From positions 1 through 23,128 of the forward strand of contig JADKBK010000040.1 in NCBI GenBank assembly GCA_016715075.1: a DNA stretch of 23,128 bases. The letters run 5' to 3'. Origin of the DNA: Bacteroidales bacterium (GTDB lineage: Bacteria > Bacteroidota > Bacteroidia > Bacteroidales > VadinHA17). The notes beneath the pieces were generated by a model. The model saw only the letters and a program-made list of their open reading frames with translations. It did no database searches and was not told the DNA's origin. Numbering within the stretch: the stretch's first letter is position 1; every line of letters begins with the position of its first letter. Positions 8,077 through 17,719 of the stretch are shown here, piece after piece. The translations under genes and the position numbers were made by a program.

Positions 8077-9171
8077 ATACTTATTTTTAGTCCTAAATTA
8101 ATCTCATCTTTCAGTGAAGGTATTATTCGCAGAATATTCTCATAATAAACCTTCCTGAGAACTTCCTTCGGCAGTCCGATACCGCAGATCGGCCAGCGCG
8201 ACCTTTCGAAGGTGCCATCATAATCAGGAGAATAGAATGATTCATCAAAGGTTTCCAGAAACCTGTAATAAGTCCTGTACATCTCAACTGAACTTTCAAT
8301 ATTAGCCGGCATGTCTGTACCGAATATTATCCTGTCCTGGTGTTTTGTGAAGAATTCCCTTGTGGAATAAGGCTGTCGGCCCAGCTCATCTATCCTGGCA
8401 GAAAAATCAATGTAAACATTTGAATTCTCCAGTAAGCAGATCAGATACATATTTTATGTTTTCAGCATAATTCCCAAAATGAGGCAGTATAAAAGTTGTT
8501 CCGGGATGTTGTCTGACAAGATCATCTCTCCTTTTGAGCAATTCAATCTTACGCGGGTATTTCGGATCTGCAAAGCTCCATGCCGGGTATTTCTTCAAAG
8601 ATTCATAATGCTCATTATCCGGAGTAACCGGATCGAAAAAACCTGCAGGATCGGCCTGATGTATTAAAACGGGCATTTTAAGGCGACCTGCCTCCTCCCA
8701 AACTGGAAATAATCTGGAATCATCACAGTTAATAAGATTACCATTTTGAATCATGATAATGCAATCCTAATTCCTTCAGTATTTTAAGTCCTTTGGCTCC
8801 TGCTGATGATGGGCATTCATGGTTTTAATACAATCCTCGACAAACCGCTTATGATCATTAAATAAGGGCTTCTGAATTGGAGTGGCAAAATTGGCCATTG
8901 TAAAACAGTAGAACCGGCCTGGGTATTTATCTGAGCAGTTTTCAAAGAAATCCGAAAGATTACCCGGCTGAATTACATACCCTCCACCGGAAAATTCAAT
9001 TCGGACATTGCCGGTAAGATCACAGTAGCTTATAACGCCCACCTCATCATGAGTCTCAATTACCCTTTCAAGCTGCCAGTTTCCCCATAAATGATTATGG
9101 GCATCTATTACCGGAAAAGCCGGCTTATCTATTGGTGTCAGGTCGTGAACAAGAAAATTCTTTTTTGCCAT
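8073..9171 (-). pseudogene. Amidohydrolase-2 family metal-dependent hydrolase (lactonase/decarboxylase-like), frameshifted
   Basis: Seen: ATG at 9171, preceded by AGAGG, gives FPVIDAHNHLWGNWQLERVI, the amidohydrolase-2 His-x-His metal site. It continues to about 8790. After two breaks near 8785 and 8740 it reads GAKGLKILKELGLHYH, then FPVWEEAGRLKMPVLIHQAD (metal His) and TTFILPHFGNYAEN (further His). After a third break near 8430 it reads NVYIDFSARIDELGRQPYS and DRIIFGTDMPANIESS (catalytic Asp), ending with TGA at 8073. Full length about 366 residues, matching COG2159 proteins. Known: this family includes sugar lactonases and decarboxylases. Inferred: with an isomerase, mutarotase and kinase alongside, a sugar-acid lactone or related intermediate is a plausible substrate, but nothing in the sequence names it. 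It is the first gene of the left operon, divergent from the regulator. Confidence 0.8.
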
Positions 9172-9300
9172 TGCCTCTTTCTTATAAAATTATCAAATAT
9201 TCATTTCCAATGACAAACTAACATTTTTATATCTGTAAAAGTATCACAAAAGAATACTATTTTATGATAGATTTGTATTTAATAATAACACAATATTGAC
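9172..9300. promoter_or_regulatory. Divergent intergenic region between the amidohydrolase operon and the AraC gene
   Basis: This 129-bp AT-rich spacer separates two divergent starts. On the plus strand TAGATTTG (9268-9275) matches the Bacteroidota -7 consensus TAnnTTTG exactly, 25 bases before the regulator ATG; I see no clear TTTG upstream. On the minus strand TTAGTTTG (about 9226-9219) is a one-mismatch candidate for the operon. Short inverted sequence CTAT/ATAG (9257-9270) lies next to the plus-strand element. Inferred to be the site of autoregulation and operon control. Confidence 0.4.
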
Positions 9301-10154
9301 ATGTTACCAAACCTTGAAAAAGTTGAAGCAAACATCAATCATTCATTTCATATAAGTCATATGAAGGTTGAATACTTTCCGTCTCTGCGGCATTTTCATC
9401 CGGAGGTTGAAATTCTGCTTATTGTTCAGGGTACCGGTACCCGATATGTAGGGGATTCGGTGGAACGATATGCTCCGGGGGATCTTGTGATGATAGGACC
9501 TAATGTTTCCCATGAATGGTGCAGTGATAAGAACAGGTCAAACGGACCATCAGAAGCAATTTATATTCTTTTCAATACTGAGATCATGGGAAGTGATTTC
9601 TGGAATCTGCATGAGTCAAAGATCATATTGAAGATAATACAGCAATCTGGTCGCGGAATAAGACTTACCGGTAAAACAAGAGACGATGTTGCATTTTTAA
9701 TGAGACGCATTGACACCTCCTACGGTTTTCCAGGATCACCCTCCTGATGACAATCCTTGAGATGATCGCATTCAACGGAGAATATCAATATCTGGCAACT
9801 CCTGTTGTTCAGAACACTGTCAATGAGCGGGATAATGAACGGCTCGACAAGGTTTATAAATATGTCCTGGATAATTGCCAGCAGGATATAAATCTGTGCA
9901 AGGCAGCATCCATCGCCAATCTTTCAAAACCGGCTTTTTGCAGGTATTTCAGGAAGAGGGCAAACAAAACCTTTGTGAGGTTTCTAAATGAGGTGCGGGT
10001 CGGACAAGCCTGTCGGATGCTGGTAAATGAGAACAAATCAATTGCAGAGATCTGCTACACATGCGGCTATAACAATATATCCTACTTCATAAGGCAATTC
10101 AGGGCCGTAACAGGATTCACACCTCTCGGATACCGGAAAAAATTCGCGGATTGA
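9301..10154 (+). pseudogene. AraC-family transcriptional regulator with N-terminal cupin domain, one frameshift
   Basis: Seen: the only plus-strand gene. Residues from 9301 form a sugar-sensing cupin: FPSLRHFHPEVEILLIVQGT, RYVGDSVERYAPGDLVMIGP, NVSHEW. After a break near 9733 (one more T in a run of four gives FSRITLLMTILEMI) the second half carries two helix-turn-helix motifs: DINLCKAASIANLSKPAFCR and KSIAEICYTCGYNNISYFIR, followed by QFRAVTGFTPLGYRKKF, the AraC-family signature. About 285 residues in total, normal length. Known: AraC-type regulators with cupin domains usually activate sugar-use genes on binding a small sugar. Inferred: it senses a product of this locus and controls the divergent catabolic operon. 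TGA stop at 10152-10154. Confidence 0.88.
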
Positions 10155-10298
10155 GAATTGGAGAAAGCCCCATAAAACACCCCCCAGACCACTACAGATA
10201 CTCTTTGTACACGTCTTCCTCCGGAATAAATTGTAAACAGATTTAAAATTCAGAGAAATTGTGTATTGTACGGGAGATTTCCAGGATGTTCTCAGATG

Positions 10299-10517
10299 AC
10301 GGACAGGTCGCGACCCGTCATTACAAATATGTTCATACAACAAAACAACGGGAATGATCATCGAAGGAACCCCGTAGGGACAGGTCGCGACCTGTCCCTA
10401 CAACAATACAATGATAACGTGCCCATAGGTACGGCGTGCGACATGTTCATACAACATAACAAGGAAAATGAACCAAAATTGACGGGTCGCGACCCGTCCC
10501 TGTCCGTACCTATCCCG
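10299..10517. repeat. Array of GGTCGCGACC-cored palindromes (REP/BIME-like)
   Basis: The 366-base gap 10155-10520 contains no gene. It holds three palindromes with the core GGTCGCGACC: an imperfect one at about 10299-10319, a perfect 28-bp one at 10374-10401, and a perfect 18-bp one at 10481-10498. Between them are related spacers, including an exact 14-bp direct repeat ATGTTCATACAACA at 10329-10342 and 10443-10456. A degenerate GTAC-type unit lies at 10421-10442 and a tail with TCCCGTCCCTACC near 10513. The array lies between the convergent ends of the AraC gene and the GH123-like gene, so it may serve as a bidirectional terminator. Confidence 0.85.
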
Positions 10518-10520
10518 TCC

Positions 10521-12507
10521 CTACCTAAAATAAAATTTACGGATGATCTCCTTTGTTCCCTTTGTATTGCTGGCAACTACTTTTATCATTCTCTGGGTAA
10601 TTGGAATCTTTGTTGTGTCAATAGCATCTCCGCCGAACTGTTCAAAGAAATAACCCTGATCGCTTACCGGCATCTCCTTGCCATTGATAACTATTTTGTT
10701 ACCAGGCTCTGTCCATCCAAAAACTTCAACAGAAGAATGTTCAGTTAATGTTGAATTTTCGACTGGATTGGTCTGGATATAGACCATAGGACCTGAATTA
10801 AATCCGATAATTTCATCTATCAACTGCTTTTTTGCAGCATAAAGAACAGCAGGATCATCTGAGTGTTGCTGAATACTATAGATGACCTGTGCTGAAATTT
10901 CATGACCCCGTCGCTTTGGATCGATCCAATAGGCCCTCTTTCCCAGTGAATCTTTCAGATTGCGGATCTTATCCTCGAGCATCCTGAAACATTCATAATC
11001 CTGGATCCCGTTTCTCATCTGTTCCCAGCGGAGGGAGTTGAGTACTCCGTTTTTTGAAGGGTAAACATGCCATCCATCCCCGATATGCATGCCAACTTCC
11101 TTAAAAAGGATCATCGGTCCATTGATTCCATCCCCAGTGCAGATAACCTGTCGCATCGTATCTGTAATTAAGCCAGTGGAAGACGGCTGTTTATAACAGG
11201 CATGTCGATTGTTTTATTCGGGAAAAGGCTTCCCTGGTAAATGCCGACTGTATAGAACCATATCTCTACCCCTTTTTCCTGTGCTTTCCTGTATGACTCG
11301 TACCAGGTCCCGAAGGCGTCAAGTTTTGGGACTGCCACCTCAATATCATTTAAAAGGTTCGTGGTCTCGATAGCATCCATCCTTACCAGATCCGGAGCAT
11401 ATTTATGGATGTAAGCCGACATTTCACGCCATGCCTGGGAGTTATGCATTGAAGGCTCATCTTTTATATGAAAAAGTGTCTTGGAGAGCCAGCCCTTCTC
11501 TCTCAGATGGCTTTCAAAAGAAGCCAGAAGAGAGGGTGCCACATCTTTACCTTCGAGTGTTTCGATCTTACCTGTTTCAATATTTTTTACCTTGAAATTC
11601 TGAAGAATTATGTCGGGACTGAACCAGGCATTGTTTCCGAATCGTGCAATTTCTCCTGTTTCGAGATAATCCATTTTTTTTGTATCCCAGAACACCTGTG
11701 CAATCTGGTCAAATCTGGTAAAATCAAATGACAATCTTCCATTAACAGCTTTTTGAATTCCGACTACATCCATAGGCACATAGAAAACATTCTGCCTGTG
11801 CTCAGCCATGTTATCAGCATATTTACGAAGCATAGAAAACCAGACATCGGAGTATTCTTCCTTAATACCGTAAAATTTTTCAAAATCACCAGTGCTGTAC
11901 CATTCTGTTACCTTAAGGTTCCTGGTTGAAGGAAGTGTTAATGGATATACTGTTACAGACAGAGGAAGTTTAACCTCTCCCTGCTGGCTAATCACAGTAA
12001 TATCACCTGAATAGACGCTGGATACCGCATCCTGGGAATATCAATTGTAATCCAGACAGCCTGACATGATTTCTCCTTAACGCTGATTTGCTTTTCAGCC
12101 ATCAGGTAGTCAGGAAATCTGGCCGGCGCCTTACGAACCAATGCGGTTACAGGCTGATTTGGCGTGTTTTCCGAGAGAGGTATGCTCCCCACGAAGTTCC
12201 ACTCCACCTCTTTTCCAGGTAAAGTGTTACCTGATTTTCTGTCAGTCAGTGCACTAACAGATACGGTGACGCCTGTAAGACTTTTCTTAGTCTGAAGTGC
12301 AAACTGTCCGGATATAATTTCTCCCCTGATACCGAAGATTTTCAGAGTATCCTGGAAAGCTGGCATATTAAATCCGTCTTCAAAAACTCTCTTCAGGTCA
12401 CTTACAGCATTCAGTTTAAAAGCCTGAGCAGAAAGGGTAGCTGAGTTAACCAGCAGAATCGAAACTGCAAAGATCAATGGAATAATCCCCGGGTAATTTT
12501 TTTTCAT
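10521..12507 (-). pseudogene. GH123-like (DUF4091) N-acetylgalactosaminidase candidate, frameshifted
   Basis: Seen: ATG at 12507 gives MKKNYPGIIPLIFAVSILLV, a signal peptide ending near LSAQA. An N-terminal beta-sandwich with QFALQTKKSLTGVTVSVSAL follows. A break near 12017 (extra G gives IPRDAVSSVYSGDITVISQQ) leads into the DUF4091/GH123 barrel: EWYSTGDFEKFYG, FSMLRKYADNMAEHRQN, and FHIKDEPSMHN, whose adjacent Asp-Glu (codons 11461-11456) match the GH123 substrate-assisted catalytic pair. Breaks near 11190 and 11105 bracket YRYDATGYLHWGWNQWTDDP and GDGWHVYPSK. The last ~95 residues (SSVEVFGWTEPGNKIVINGK) look like an Ig-type accessory domain. About 662 codons. Known: GH123 cleaves terminal beta-GalNAc. 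The ATG at 12567 is unlikely because it would precede the signal peptide. Substrate inferred from family only. Confidence 0.8.
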
Positions 12508-12580
12508 TTCTGTGAATATGTAAAGGTTTAGAATAAGCTTTAGCCTGGAGCTTGGATAAAAATTCAATCTTCTCTATGAC

Positions 12581-12646
12581 ACCCCTAAATCCTCCAAGGG
12601 GGACTTATTGAAATCCAGTAAGTTTAAAGCCCCCTTGGGGGTTTGG
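12581..12646. repeat. Gene-less copy of the DUF559-cassette ends (MITE-like)
   Basis: The left arm 12581-12606 matches the cassette's left terminal repeat (2591-2616) at 25 of 26 bases. The right arm 12627-12646 is a shortened, inverted counterpart (AAGCCCCCTTGGGGGTTTGG). The 20-base centre keeps TTGAAATCC, which also follows the left repeat of the cassette at 2615-2623. It lies in the 171-bp gap between the BNR-protein stop and the GH123-like start, and can fold into a hairpin. Confidence 0.75.
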
Positions 12647-12678
12647 AAATAAAGCATACATTTCAGATATCCTTGGGT

Positions 12679-14133
12679 TTAATACAGACGTATTCTCGCA
12701 TAGCTTATGGTGTTTTTAACATCTTCGGATAAAGTTCCCAGCATATCAATTACTTCTAGAAGGCCTTGAGCCCCCTCTCTTACTGTAGCAGTAAAGAAAC
12801 TGGAGAATGGTTGTTTAGGAGGCAATACCACTGATGTTCACTAGGAATCCCATCAGCCATAATCTCAACCACCCGGTTCTCTGACACCTGTTGTCCTGAT
12901 GCATTTATTCCTTTTATGAAATAGACGACGAAGAGTCTGTTATCAGGTGTAACATGAAAACGGCCGGGGCCCGGAATCATTTCTGATCCATTCTCTTCAG
13001 CGAGAGCTATTGTCCTTGTTGACACATTTCCATTCCTTATGATTGCATAGTTCAGAGCATGGGATTGTTTCGCCCCGGGGTAGAATTTCTCACGGAGCCG
13101 CTCATCAAGAGCCCTTTCAGTCCATAAAATATGTACCGATCCATCGGGTGACACCCAGAGATCGGATGGAAATATCCATCCGCAAGTCTCTTCCTGCTGG
13201 CTATCTCGATCCAGGGATGAAATTTACCAGTGGTTATATCGTCACTCCATGAAGAAACAGCCTTCTGAAATCACAATCCCATTCCTTTCCGGTGATTTCC
13301 CGCTTGATTTACGCCACTCCTTATTAGGTTCAATAATATCACTTACTCCGCAAAAGTAAACAGCCCTGTCCTTTAACATCACATTAGGATAACAGACCCG
13401 AATGGGCTCCGGCTCCTCATAATCTGCACCATAAGGCCACTCAAGCTTTCCCTGTGCTGACCATTTTCCTTTTGAATCAAGAAATGACCACTCGGCATGG
13501 GTATACTCAATGTTCTGCAGAAGTATCAACTCTCCTGCTTTGCCATCAGCGGCAAAGCTGCGGTAAGAGTGCTCGGTAAAGCGGCGGATTTCCTGACCAG
13601 ACCGGAAAAGATTTTTCAGACTTCAGCTTTTCCCCTGATTTTTTAAACTGTAGTATTTCAGGTTTGGCCGGACCATTATATGTATCGGGGGATGTAAGGG
13701 TAGGATTGGCTGAAAGGAAAAACCTTCCATCATGAAAGGCAGCCATAGGGCTTGGCTCCCGCGTGCGTCCCTCTTTATCTCCGACCTTTTTCACCCATCC
13801 CTTTTTAGATCTTTCAAACAACATCCAGCGACAGTTATTAAGTGGCTTCCACTCCGGAACAGTCTCTAGTCCGCTGGCAAACACATCTTTCCCAACCTTC
13901 ACAATTGTAGTGGAACCTCCACACCACATCGGACCCGCTCCATTATCAGCAGGGACATATTGATAAACAACCTCTTCAGCCTCAACAACCGGTTTTGGAA
14001 CCTTGGTTTCAGTACCTTTGCCAGATTCTTCAATTAAGCTTGATAAATTCAGAGGCTCAATTGCAAAGCTACCAAAGGCAACTCCTGCAGAACCCAGGAG
14101 ACCTTTACGAATAAACTCTCTTCTTTTGGTCAT
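12679..14133 (-). pseudogene. Tat-exported BNR/sialidase-like beta-propeller protein, frameshifted
   Basis: Seen: ATG at 14133 opens with KRREFIRKGLLGSAGVAFGS, a twin-arginine leader. It is followed by MWCGGSTTIVKVGKDVFASG, NNCRWMLFERSKKGW and PSPMAAFHDGRFFLSANPTL, which read as propeller blades of BNR/sialidase-like type. After a break near 13590 it continues SGQEIRRFTEHSYRSFAADG and THAEWSFLDSKGKWS, with IRVCYPNVMLKDRAVYFCGV. After further breaks near 13165 and 12830 it reads DLWVSPDGSVHILWTERALD and PFSSFFTATVREGAQGLLEV, ending TAA at 12679 after YARIRLY. Total about 485 residues. Known: such propellers include sialidases, lyases and binding proteins; I cannot assign the activity. Tat export suggests it folds or binds a cofactor before secretion. 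The end was placed by motif continuity through the last break. Confidence 0.65.
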
Positions 14134-14164
14134 AACAATCCGGAATAATTTTTACAAAAAATAT

Positions 14165-15589
14165 CTAATGTAGTGATTTTACAAGTGCAATAAGAGCAGC
14201 TGACAATTTCGATTCTGCACTGGTTTCAAGCAGGCTGCCCGAACATAGCCATGTTTCATAACCTCCAAGCTGGAATTGTTCTGCAGGCGGAACATAGCCA
14301 AACTGACCATTTGCGTGCGAAATTGTAAAATAGTATTCAAAAGGAGAATTTTTCTTCAGCTTTAAGCCTGTTTCAGAGAAGATCTCACCCGGGAGAGTTC
14401 CTATTACCCCGTCACCTATTCTTATTGCCTGCAATTTAAGCTTATATGAGGCTGGCTCATAAAAATCCAGTTTAACAATATCAAGCGCATAAAGGCTTTT
14501 AATATCATCAGAGGCTTTGTCCGCTGTTCCTAACTTTGTATATTCAGTTGTCCTTACCCGCTCGTTAGCCCATGCCAGTTGTTTGGCAGATGGCTGACGC
14601 CGGACAATAACCGACTCCCCGTTTGATACCCTGAATTCCGGCCTGTCGATATACCTGACACCCCTGAGAACTTTAACTATTGAATCAGTGATTTCATTGG
14701 CAATCATTTTAATTTTTTCATAATCGCCTGATGGATAGTTTTTTGTAAGCTTGAAATCCATAGTATTAACATCTCCGCTGGTACCATTGCTCATAATCCC
14801 GACAAAATCATTTCCTGCTTTTAGCTTGGACTTCAGCATAACATCAACTTCACCATAATAATCAGCGGAGATTACATTTGCAGGTACTCCTCCCACGTAA
14901 TGTGTCGAGTAGTTCGCAAGTATGCCTATCCACTTATCATCCAGGGTTTTTACTGCAAGAAAACTAACCTGAGGATCGGTCTGACTTACAGGCCTGTCGA
15001 GAAATTCACTTCCCAAAGGAGGATTCATCCAGACCTTTTCTTCATCTCCAAATGGATTTATCATTGGAAACCCCGGCTTCATATACCATCTCCTGCACGA
15101 AACATGTTTTGGCACATCGATATGTCCCCATGCAATCTTCGCCGGCTGAAGGTTTTTCAATGCCTGGGCTGCTGCTTTTGCAATTCTGCCCGGCATATAA
15201 ATCCGGTAACTCATGTCAGCCTGAACAGTTGCAGTTTCAATTACTGCACCGGTTGAATGCGAATGGGTATTCGATATCATTACCTGTCCAGCCGTCAGGC
15301 CTGTTTCCCTTGTAATTATAGCCTTCGCTTCATTATCAAGAAGTGCATCAAGTGTCATATTATCAACGACAATAAACACGAATTTCTGAACACCATTGTC
15401 AAATGCAAGCGCTTTGGCATACAGGGAATCATGAATCTCATTTGCATAATTCGGAAGAAAATCACCATTTATTATTGTGCCATAAGGAGGAGTAACATTT
15501 ACTCTGGCAACACCAGCTTTCAGAGGTGTCTGGGAAGATATGGCGAAAGGTATAAGTGCAAATAATACTATCAGTGTCTTAAGTTTCAT
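14165..15589 (-). CDS. Neutral/alkaline ceramidase N-terminal-domain-like secreted hydrolase
   Basis: Seen: an intact 474-residue ORF. A signal peptide ends near residue 19 (ISSQ), then LKAGVARVNVTPPYG, the start of the neutral-ceramidase family (PF04734-like). ISNTHSHSTGA (about 105-115) and NYSTHYVGG carry the expected zinc-site histidines. Later GTLPGEIFSETGLKL (zinc Glu region) and ISHANGQFGYVPPAEQFQLG, with GYETW, match the conserved C-terminal motif. It lacks room for the extra C-terminal Ig-like domain of characterised ceramidases, which are about 650 residues. Known: true members hydrolyse the amide of ceramide using zinc, but many short bacterial relatives near glycosidase genes are uncharacterised. 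It starts 26 bases after the GH20 stop, so likely same transcript. Amide or ester of a glycan substituent is an alternative substrate. Confidence 0.82.
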   Translation of the reverse strand: MKLKTLIVLFALIPFAISSQTPLKAGVARVNVTPPYGTIINGDFLPNYANEIHDSLYAKALAFDNGVQKFVFIVVDNMTLDALLDNEAKAIITRETGLTAGQVMISNTHSHSTGAVIETATVQADMSYRIYMPGRIAKAAAQALKNLQPAKIAWGHIDVPKHVSCRRWYMKPGFPMINPFGDEEKVWMNPPLGSEFLDRPVSQTDPQVSFLAVKTLDDKWIGILANYSTHYVGGVPANVISADYYGEVDVMLKSKLKAGNDFVGIMSNGTSGDVNTMDFKLTKNYPSGDYEKIKMIANEITDSIVKVLRGVRYIDRPEFRVSNGESVIVRRQPSAKQLAWANERVRTTEYTKLGTADKASDDIKSLYALDIVKLDFYEPASYKLKLQAIRIGDGVIGTLPGEIFSETGLKLKKNSPFEYYFTISHANGQFGYVPPAEQFQLGGYETWLCSGSLLETSAESKLSAALIALVKSLH

Positions 15590-15615
15590 AACTTTTATTG
15601 TTTGTTGAACATCAA

Positions 15616-17700
15616 TTAATAATCCTTCTTAAGGTCAAATGTTTTATAAAAATCCGGCAGAGGCTCCTCTGGTTTCAGTTCGATCCTTGTGCTCTCCATG
15701 CCCATTATCTGGATCTTCTGCCAGAATTGAATCTCGTGATCAAAGCGTGCCAATGCAGCTCCCAGTTTAAATCTGGTGTATTCATTAATATATGCCTTTT
15801 CATAATCTGATTTCAGCTCGCTGAAATAATCAATCAGGTCTGTCGCCTTCGAATGGCAGTGACCGGCGAGGTCGTAATAAAGAAAGAACCCCTGGTATTT
15901 ACCCAATTCAGAAGGACTGGTCCAGCGGTTATGAATATACTCTGCAAAAAGAGCTCTCATTGAGGTGTATTCCATCATTCGGCTAACAACATTCATCGAC
16001 TCAACCATTGGATCCTCCGGATATTTCTTTTCAAGGATTATCAGCGCCTCAAGAGCCTCTTCGGCAGCGAGTCTTGATTTCTGTAGTTCTGTTTTATTAT
16101 CTCTCACTTTTTTCAGGAAGTATTCCCTGAAGGGGTCTACCCAGGCCTCATTCTGAGAAGCTGAAGGAAATACTTTTGACAGATAATCATTTGATTCCTG
16201 GACTTTGTTCAGGGCCCTGATCATTCCATTCCTGTATTGTGGGTCATCATAGTGTTGCAATGAATATTGCTCAACAAATCTGTTCTTGTCAGGATTGTCT
16301 TTCTGCCAGGCTCCGACAGCAGTATAGGCGATCTGAAGAAGTGAAGGCCGCGTCAGGGTTATCATGGCATCAGTCCACAGGCATTGAATCATACCAAGTG
16401 CCCCGTTCTCCTTCCCGAGTGGCAGGAAAATATCCGCATTGTCGTATGTCATCTGGGTACTATACAGGTCGTTCCAGTTATCTATTGACGGCTGAACAAA
16501 ATACTTCAGCTTGTATTTGTTCATAACCCTGATCCATTTCATCATTTCTGAAGTATCCACATCATAATACCAGGCCGGGTAGTAAAAATCTTTCGGGACA
16601 TTCTTAAACTGGTCCATCAGGCTCTCGTTGACAAATATATCCATCCAGGCCATTCCTGTCTTTCCGTTTGCCCTCAGAAGTTCAGTAACATAGTTCAGCT
16701 GCTGAACAAAATAATCATTGGCATCAATCACCTTTCCATTCTTAAGAGGGGCAACACCGTCAGCCTGCATCCTTGACAGGCGCCTGGTAAACCAGGTTTC
16801 ATCAAAACCTGCATGGAAGAATTTGCTGGGGAAAAGTTCGCAGATCTCATCAACCATTGTCTTAACCATCTTTCTTGCTTCCGGGTTGGTAGGATCAAAC
16901 TCGAAACCATAAGGTACAGTGCTGAGAGAGGAGTATTTCTCAATACGGAAAATATCATGGAGATGCCCGTAAAGTGCCTGCATAGGAATGATATCCACAT
17001 GTCTTTCACGTCCATATTCTACAAGTCTCCTGATTACCTCCTTCGGTATTTTGGACTTATAACCAACCAGTGGAAAGGAATCTAGCTCAATGCTGGATTC
17101 TGAATAAAAATAAAACTGATTGCTTTTAAACCTGGCAAGCTCATCAATAATTTCCCTGGCAAATTGTTCATTATAATTGGCTCCCTCTCCCATTGATACC
17201 AGCAATCCCCGGTAAGGCAATGCAGGATAATCAGAAATTTCAGCTTCCTGGAAAAATGAATTGCTTCCGCCGCCTTCAGCCATTTGACGAAGGGTTTGAA
17301 TTGCATAATAAGCTCCCGTGGAAGAATTGCCATTAATAATTATGCCATTTTTGTCTATTTTCATTGTGTAAGCTTCCCGGCATTTGGGCCCTGAAGTTTC
17401 GTTCAGAGCAGGTAATGCCTGAAGGTTTCCATGGCTGATGTGAACCTGCTTCCCTTTTTTCTGGTTTACCACCGGAACAGTTATCCCGGTACGGCTTTTA
17501 AGAAAACCGGCGAGTTCATTCGCATTAAAAATATCTTCCTGAGCAGATTTATCAGCCAGATAAATTGTAAGGTCAGCTATCTTAAGCTGGTCAATTCCAT
17601 ACGTAATCTGCTGAGGTTGTGGCAGTAGTACAGGATGATCCAGAGCCCTCACCATGGTGAATATCAGAGAAAGCAGCAGAAAGATTATTGGCATTTTCAT
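15616..17700 (-). CDS. GH20 beta-N-acetylhexosaminidase-like protein, secreted
   Basis: Seen: an intact 694-residue ORF with a signal peptide (1-19, MPIIFLLLSLIFTMVRA). An N-terminal GH20b-type domain (LLPQPQQITYG, GYYAIQTL-like GAYYAIQTLRQM at 129-140) precedes the barrel: DYPALPYRGLLVSMG (157-171), HVDIIPMQALYGHLHDIF (234-251) and KFFHAGFDETWF (293-304). D300-E301 there are the family's catalytic Asp-Glu pair (pattern HxGxDE). About 200 residues of helical C-terminal region follow. Known: GH20 removes terminal beta-GlcNAc/GalNAc by substrate-assisted catalysis. Odd: HAGFDE instead of the common HIGGDE, and a long helical tail, mark a divergent subgroup whose exact specificity is unknown. 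It follows GH27 by 19 bases and precedes the ceramidase-like gene by 26, suggesting one transcript. Confidence 0.88.
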   Translation of the reverse strand: MKMPIIFLLLSLIFTMVRALDHPVLLPQPQQITYGIDQLKIADLTIYLADKSAQEDIFNANELAGFLKSRTGITVPVVNQKKGKQVHISHGNLQALPALNETSGPKCREAYTMKIDKNGIIINGNSSTGAYYAIQTLRQMAEGGGSNSFFQEAEISDYPALPYRGLLVSMGEGANYNEQFAREIIDELARFKSNQFYFYSESSIELDSFPLVGYKSKIPKEVIRRLVEYGRERHVDIIPMQALYGHLHDIFRIEKYSSLSTVPYGFEFDPTNPEARKMVKTMVDEICELFPSKFFHAGFDETWFTRRLSRMQADGVAPLKNGKVIDANDYFVQQLNYVTELLRANGKTGMAWMDIFVNESLMDQFKNVPKDFYYPAWYYDVDTSEMMKWIRVMNKYKLKYFVQPSIDNWNDLYSTQMTYDNADIFLPLGKENGALGMIQCLWTDAMITLTRPSLLQIAYTAVGAWQKDNPDKNRFVEQYSLQHYDDPQYRNGMIRALNKVQESNDYLSKVFPSASQNEAWVDPFREYFLKKVRDNKTELQKSRLAAEEALEALIILEKKYPEDPMVESMNVVSRMMEYTSMRALFAEYIHNRWTSPSELGKYQGFFLYYDLAGHCHSKATDLIDYFSELKSDYEKAYINEYTRFKLGAALARFDHEIQFWQKIQIMGMESTRIELKPEEPLPDFYKTFDLKKDY

Positions 17701-17719
17701 TTCAGTTTAAATTTATATG

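Noticed and set aside
10299..10517. CRISPR-like array
   Set aside because: The repeats are palindromes of unequal length with related, not unique, spacers, irregular spacing and no cas genes.
10266..10748. 160-residue plus-strand ORF across the palindrome array
   Set aside because: It is composed of translated repeat sequence and antisense of the GH123-like gene end, with no family resemblance.
16239..17085. Plus-strand ORFs opposite the GH20 gene
   Set aside because: They are antisense shadows of an intact, well-supported glycosidase gene.
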